Of a stretch of 9,216 nucleotides of DNA, positions 6,427-9,216 are shown in pieces. Location: assembly GCA_036518955.1 (NCBI GenBank), contig DATDMG010000011.1, positions 1-9,216 of the forward strand, given 5' to 3'. Positions within the stretch are counted from its first letter, which is position 1. Each line of letters opens with the position of its first letter. The DNA is from DATDMG01 sp036518955 (GTDB lineage: Bacteria > Actinomycetota > Actinomycetes > Actinomycetales > Kineosporiaceae). Both the position numbers and the translations under genes were made by a program. Under the pieces are notes generated by a model. That model did no database searches, was not told where the DNA came from, and was given only the letters and a program-made list of their open reading frames with translations.

Positions 6427-6445
6427 GGACCCTCCGCGAGGGTCC
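6427..6445 (-). terminator. 8-bp stem-loop between FabF-like and oxidase genes
   Basis: GGACCCTC (6427-6434) and GAGGGTCC (6438-6445) pair perfectly around a three-base loop. The hairpin lies in the 99-base gap, about 65 bases after the FabF-like stop and next to the following ribosome binding site. It may be a partial terminator, an RNA-processing or stability element, or a translational control hairpin. No U-tract follows. Confidence 0.45.
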
Positions 6446-6458
6446 TGGGTCGGGTCGG

Positions 6459-6485
6459 GCGTCGGGTCGACGAGCGTCGGGTCGA
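6459..6485. repeat. 12-bp direct repeat in the same gap
   Basis: GCGTCGGGTCGA occurs at 6459-6470 and again at 6474-6485, with related GGGTCG units just before it (about 6447-6458). This is simple GC-rich repetition on a roughly 15-base period. It may come from slippage or be a regulator-binding array; nothing else in the sequence favours either. Confidence 0.6.
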
Positions 6486-6510
6486 GAGGCTCTGGGTCTG
6501 CGTGCGGGCG

Positions 6511-7731
6511 TCAGGCGGCGGTGAACAGCAGGGCCGCGTTCTGGCCGCCGAAGCCGAAGGAGGTGCTCATCGCCGCGGCCACCGGCCGGCGTCGCGGTCG
6601 GCCGACGACCAGGTCGAGCCCGGCGCAGGCGTCGTCCGGGTCCACCAGGTTGGCCGTCGGCGGGATCCAGCCGTCCCGGGTGCAGACGGCGGCGATGATC
6701 GCCTCGAGGGCTGAGGCGGCGCCGAGGGCGTGCCCGAGCACGCCCTTGGTGGAGCTGACCGGCATTCCCTCGCCGAGGGCGGCGAGGACCGCCCGGGCCT
6801 CCACCGCGTCGTTGACCGGGGTGGAGGTGCCGTGCGCGTTGAGGTAGGCCACGTCGCCGGGAGCCAGGCCGGCGTCCTGCAGGGCTCGCCCGATGGCCAG
6901 CTCGGCTCCGCGTCCCTGCGGGTGCGGGGCGGTGACGTGGCTGGCGTCCGCGGAGGCGCCGTACCCCGCGACGTCGGCGACCGGCCGCGCGCCGCGGGCG
7001 AGGATGTCATCCCGGCGTTCCAGCACCAGGATCCCGGCACCCTCGCCGATGACGAACCCGTCCCGCGCCCGGTCGAACGGCCGGCAGACCTCGACCGGCG
7101 GTCGGGCACCGGGCGAGAGCGCACCCATCCGGGCGAAGGCGGCGACGTAGAGCGGGGTGACCGGCGCCTCGGCGCCACCGGCCAGGACGACGTCCGCCTC
7201 GTCCCGCTCCAGCAGTTGCTTGGCCAGCCCGATCGCGGTCGCCCCGGACGCGCAGGCGGTGCACGGGGCCAGGCACGGTCCCATCGCCCCGAACCGGATC
7301 GCGACCTGGCCGGCCGCCATGTTCAGCAACCCGGCCGGCAGGACCATGGGGGAGAGGTCGTCGGCACCGCCGGCGGCCAGGGCGAGGGTCTGCCGCTCGA
7401 ACGTGGCGGTACCGCCCGCCCCGGAGCCGAGGACCACGGCGATCCGGGCGTTCTCCCGGTCGGTCACCGAGTGCCCGGCCGCCGCCATCGCCTCGTCCGC
7501 CGCGACGAGGGCGAGCTGGGTGTAGCGGTCCAGCAACGCCGGCCGTCGGACGCCCAGCGCCTTCGGGTCGAACTCCGGCACCCGGCAGGCGACGGTCACC
7601 GGGCAGGACCGCAGGGTGGGGTCCGGCGCGGCCAGCGACCGGCCGGCCAGCACCGCCCCGACGAGCGGCGCGAGCCCGATGCCGGCCGGGCTGACCGCAC
7701 CGATGCCGGACACCGAGACGCTGGCTGCCAT
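6511..7731 (-). CDS. FabF-like beta-ketoacyl-ACP synthase (KASII type)
   Basis: A 406-residue condensing enzyme of normal length for the KASI/KASII family, which joins an acyl-ACP to malonyl-ACP with loss of CO2. The catalytic set is complete: Cys160 in CTACASG (157-163), His300 in NAHGTST (298-304), and Lys329 and His334 in STKGVLGHALG (327-337). The C-terminus carries SFGFGGQNAALLF (391-403), where Gln replaces the more usual Thr or His. The conserved active-site Cys shows it is a working ketosynthase rather than a chain-length factor, and no partner chain-length factor is next to it. It starts five bases after the ACP stop with only a weak ribosome binding site, so translation is probably coupled to the ACP. 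It is the likely elongation enzyme of this pathway. Confidence 0.93.
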   Translation of the reverse strand: MAASVSVSGIGAVSPAGIGLAPLVGAVLAGRSLAAPDPTLRSCPVTVACRVPEFDPKALGVRRPALLDRYTQLALVAADEAMAAAGHSVTDRENARIAVVLGSGAGGTATFERQTLALAAGGADDLSPMVLPAGLLNMAAGQVAIRFGAMGPCLAPCTACASGATAIGLAKQLLERDEADVVLAGGAEAPVTPLYVAAFARMGALSPGARPPVEVCRPFDRARDGFVIGEGAGILVLERRDDILARGARPVADVAGYGASADASHVTAPHPQGRGAELAIGRALQDAGLAPGDVAYLNAHGTSTPVNDAVEARAVLAALGEGMPVSSTKGVLGHALGAASALEAIIAAVCTRDGWIPPTANLVDPDDACAGLDLVVGRPRRRPVAAAMSTSFGFGGQNAALLFTAA

Positions 7732-7736
7732 CGGGC

Positions 7737-7964
7737 TCAGTGCTCGGTGGTGAGGAGGCGCTGGATGTCCGCCAACGTCTCCACCGCCTGCAGCTCGGCA
7801 TCGGTGATCCGCACCCCCAGCCGCTTGCGCAGGGTGGTGCCGAGCTCGACCTGGGAGAGCGAGTCCAGGTCCATGCTCTCGAAGGTGGCGTCCGGGGTGA
7901 TCAGGCTCTCCTCGACGTCGAACTTGGTGACGAGGATCTCCTTGAGGACGGTCAGGCTTTCCAT
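7737..7964 (-). CDS. Acyl carrier protein
   Basis: A 75-residue acyl carrier protein. Ser35 within MDLDSLSQVEL (31-41) is the site where 4'-phosphopantetheine would be attached; helix II continues from it, and the acidic, four-helix character and length are normal. The ATG at 7964 has GAGGAG eight bases upstream. A longer open frame runs through it from upstream but has no support. It sits between KASIII and the FabF-like enzyme, so it probably carries the growing chain for both. Tight coupling to the ketosynthase and distance from housekeeping fab genes suggest a pathway-dedicated carrier. Confidence 0.93.
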   Translation of the reverse strand: MESLTVLKEILVTKFDVEESLITPDATFESMDLDSLSQVELGTTLRKRLGVRITDAELQAVETLADIQRLLTTEH

Positions 7965-8008
7965 GCGACGTGCTCCTCGATAGGTGGGCTTCGGGGCGGT
8001 GGGTCGGT

Positions 8009-8026
8009 CCGGGCCGGGTGGCCCGG
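8009..8026 (-). terminator. 7-bp stem-loop between KASIII and ACP genes
   Basis: CCGGGCC (8009-8015) and GGCCCGG (8020-8026) pair perfectly around a four-base loop, 15 bases after the KASIII stop in a 77-base gap. It may act as a partial terminator or a processing or stability hairpin that sets ACP output apart from KASIII. No U-tract follows. Such stems also arise easily in very GC-rich DNA. Confidence 0.4.
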
Positions 8027-8041
8027 CCGGCGGGGATCTGA

Positions 8042-9040
8042 TCAGCGGGGATTCCAGGTGAGCAGGCACGAGCCCCAGGAGAGGCCGGCTCCGAACGCGG
8101 TCAGCAGGAGGGTGTCCCCGGGTGTCGTCGTGCCGGCCGCGGCGCTGTCGGCCAGCAGCAGCGGGATGGACGACGACAGCGTGTTCCCGACGGTGCGGAT
8201 GTTGCTGAGCGCCTTGCCGTCGGGGATGTCCAGCTCCTCGCACAGGGCCCGGGCGATCCGGGCGTTGGCCTGGTGCACCACGAAGCCGTCGATGTCGTCG
8301 ATGCTCGACCCGCTGTCCGCGAGCAACTTCCGGCACGAGGCGCTCATCCGGGCCACCGCCTCGAGGAACAGGGGCCGCCCGGCCATCTGCAGGTAGCTGC
8401 CGCTCTCCCAGGCGACCGGGCGGCCGCGGCCGGCGAGCGCTCGCGCCCGGGCACCGCCGGCGGGAACCTCCAGCAGGCCCAGCCCCGCGCCGTCCGACCC
8501 GAGGTCGAAGGGCCCGAGGTTCGCGTCGTCCGGGTCCCGGACCCGCTCCACCAGCGAGACCGTCGCCGCGTCGCCGAACAGCGGGGCGGTGGTGCGGTCC
8601 GCCGGGTCGACGAAGTAGCTGAACGTCTCGCTGGTCACCAGAGCGACCCGGCGCGCGATCCCGGCGTCGACCAGCCCGACCGCGGTGGCCAGCCCGTACA
8701 GGTCGCCCGAACACGCCGAGGTGATGTCGTACCCGGCGATGCCGCCGAGCCCCACCCGGGCCGCCACCTCGGGCGCGGTGGCCGGGCAGGTCCGGTCGGG
8801 CGAGGTGGTGGCGAGGACGAGCGTGTCGACCCGCGTGCCCGGGCGCTCGGCCGCGAAGGCGGTCATCGCCGCGACGGCGAGGTCGGCGGTGGACTCGCCG
8901 GGTGCCGCGAGGTGGCGCTGGGCGATCCCGGTCCGGGTGACGATCCACTCGTCCGTGGTGTCCATCCGGGTGCACAGGTCGGCATTGGTCTCGACCCGGG
9001 AGGGCAGGTGCGTCGTGATGTGGGTCAGGGCGGCGTACAT
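8042..9040 (-). CDS. FabH-like beta-ketoacyl-ACP synthase III
   Basis: A 332-residue KASIII-type enzyme, which normally condenses an acyl-CoA starter with malonyl-ACP. The catalytic triad is complete: Cys110 in ITSACSGDLYGLA (106-118), His256 in VVHQANARI (254-262), and Asn286 in TVGNTLSSSIP (283-293). TTDEWIVTRTGI (28-39) near the N-terminus and the glycine-rich end TAFGAGLSWGS (314-324) are also family features. The nucleophile is followed by SGD instead of the AGF common in FabH, which hints at a changed starter pocket. The ATG at 9040 has GAGGA four bases upstream. It is followed by the ACP and the FabF-like enzyme, so it probably selects the starter for this pathway. An acyl-transfer role rather than condensation is also known in this family and cannot be excluded. 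Confidence 0.93.
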   Translation of the reverse strand: MYAALTHITTHLPSRVETNADLCTRMDTTDEWIVTRTGIAQRHLAAPGESTADLAVAAMTAFAAERPGTRVDTLVLATTSPDRTCPATAPEVAARVGLGGIAGYDITSACSGDLYGLATAVGLVDAGIARRVALVTSETFSYFVDPADRTTAPLFGDAATVSLVERVRDPDDANLGPFDLGSDGAGLGLLEVPAGGARARALAGRGRPVAWESGSYLQMAGRPLFLEAVARMSASCRKLLADSGSSIDDIDGFVVHQANARIARALCEELDIPDGKALSNIRTVGNTLSSSIPLLLADSAAAGTTTPGDTLLLTAFGAGLSWGSCLLTWNPR

Positions 9041-9055
9041 CGGTTCCTCGACGCT

Positions 9056-9113
9056 GGTTCGGCGGGACGGCGTTGGCTCGGCGGGACGGCCGGCGGCTCG
9101 GCGGGACGGCCGG
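9056..9113. repeat. Three short tandem repeats upstream of KASIII
   Basis: GGCGGGACGG recurs at 9061-9070, 9080-9089 and 9100-9109, within longer units of 19-20 bases; the last two copies share about 20 identical bases. The array fills most of the 73-base gap between the partial upstream gene and KASIII. No promoter-like motif was found in the gap. It may be slippage-generated spacer or a binding array. Confidence 0.7.
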
Positions 9114-9216
9114 CTAGACGGCGACGCTGCTGTGCTGCAGCGGTTCGGCGGCCTCGATGACCAGCTCCTGCTCGAGTTCCCGGATCGCGGCCCGGTCGCG
9201 GTGCAGCTGCTCGGTG
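9114..9216 (-). CDS. C-terminal end of an unknown upstream gene (partial)
   Basis: A TAG at 9114-9116 ends a frame that stays open to the window edge. The 34 visible codons have almost only G/C third positions, as in the neighbouring operon genes, so it is very likely real coding sequence. The visible residues begin TEQLHRDRAAIRELEQEL, a charged helix or possible coiled coil, and end with EPLQHSSVAV. I do not recognise the family from this piece. It is on the same strand and 73 bases before KASIII, so it is probably part of the same operon. Confidence 0.7.
   Translation of the reverse strand, partial: TEQLHRDRAAIRELEQELVIEAAEPLQHSSVAV

Noticed and set aside
1655..9160. Several very long open frames on the + strand opposite the operon genes
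   Set aside because: They lie antisense to well-recognised enzymes, translate to Arg/Gly/Pro-rich sequence without motifs, and arise from the extreme GC bias.
1..9216. tRNA, rRNA, CRISPR array, insertion sequence or attachment site
   Set aside because: I found no cloverleaf, regular spacer array, transposase motif or paired terminal repeats.

Overview
The window is very GC-rich, with almost every third codon position in the main operon being G or C. This points to an actinomycete-type genome (Streptomyces, Pseudonocardia or Micromonospora relatives); the genus cannot be read from the sequence. Two unrelated-looking neighbourhoods meet at about position 1300.

Left part (1-1306, + strand). 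A compact unit runs from a candidate ECF-sigma promoter (166-190) through a leader hairpin (196-232) and a strong ribosome binding site to a 42-codon gene (275-403), and ends at a perfect 15-bp stem-loop (423-463). The encoded peptide has an acidic, double-glycine-like leader and a short Gly/Thr/Ser-rich tail ending His-Cys-Cys. It looks like a precursor of a ribosomally made, modified peptide (RiPP) or a metal-binding peptide. It is followed by a 164-residue protein (618-1112) with a six-cysteine zinc-ribbon-like motif and a second short domain; both halves resemble small proteins of T4-like marine phages. A short coding-like tract (1112-1260) of unknown identity and uncertain strand fills the gap to the operon.

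Right part (1307-9216, - strand). One long operon reads leftward: the end of an unknown gene (9114 to beyond 9216), a KASIII/FabH-like ketosynthase, an acyl carrier protein, a FabF-like ketosynthase with complete catalytic residues, an acyl-CoA oxidase-like flavoprotein, a 22-codon remnant of a short-chain dehydrogenase start, a GlcD/D-lactate-dehydrogenase-like FAD oxidase, a FatA-type acyl-ACP thioesterase and a fumarylacetoacetate-hydrolase-family protein. The last four reading frames overlap by a few bases, which indicates translational coupling. Hairpins lie in the KASIII-ACP and FabF-ACOX gaps.

Inferred joint function: KASIII primes and the FabF-like enzyme extends a chain on the dedicated ACP; the acyl-CoA oxidase homologue desaturates or oxidises it; the thioesterase releases it; the FAD oxidase and FAH-family protein act on a hydroxy- or oxo-acid intermediate. 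This resembles a specialised fatty-acid or polyketide pathway rather than housekeeping lipid synthesis. The window has no complete ketoreductase, dehydratase, chain-length factor, transporter or regulator, so the product cannot be named.
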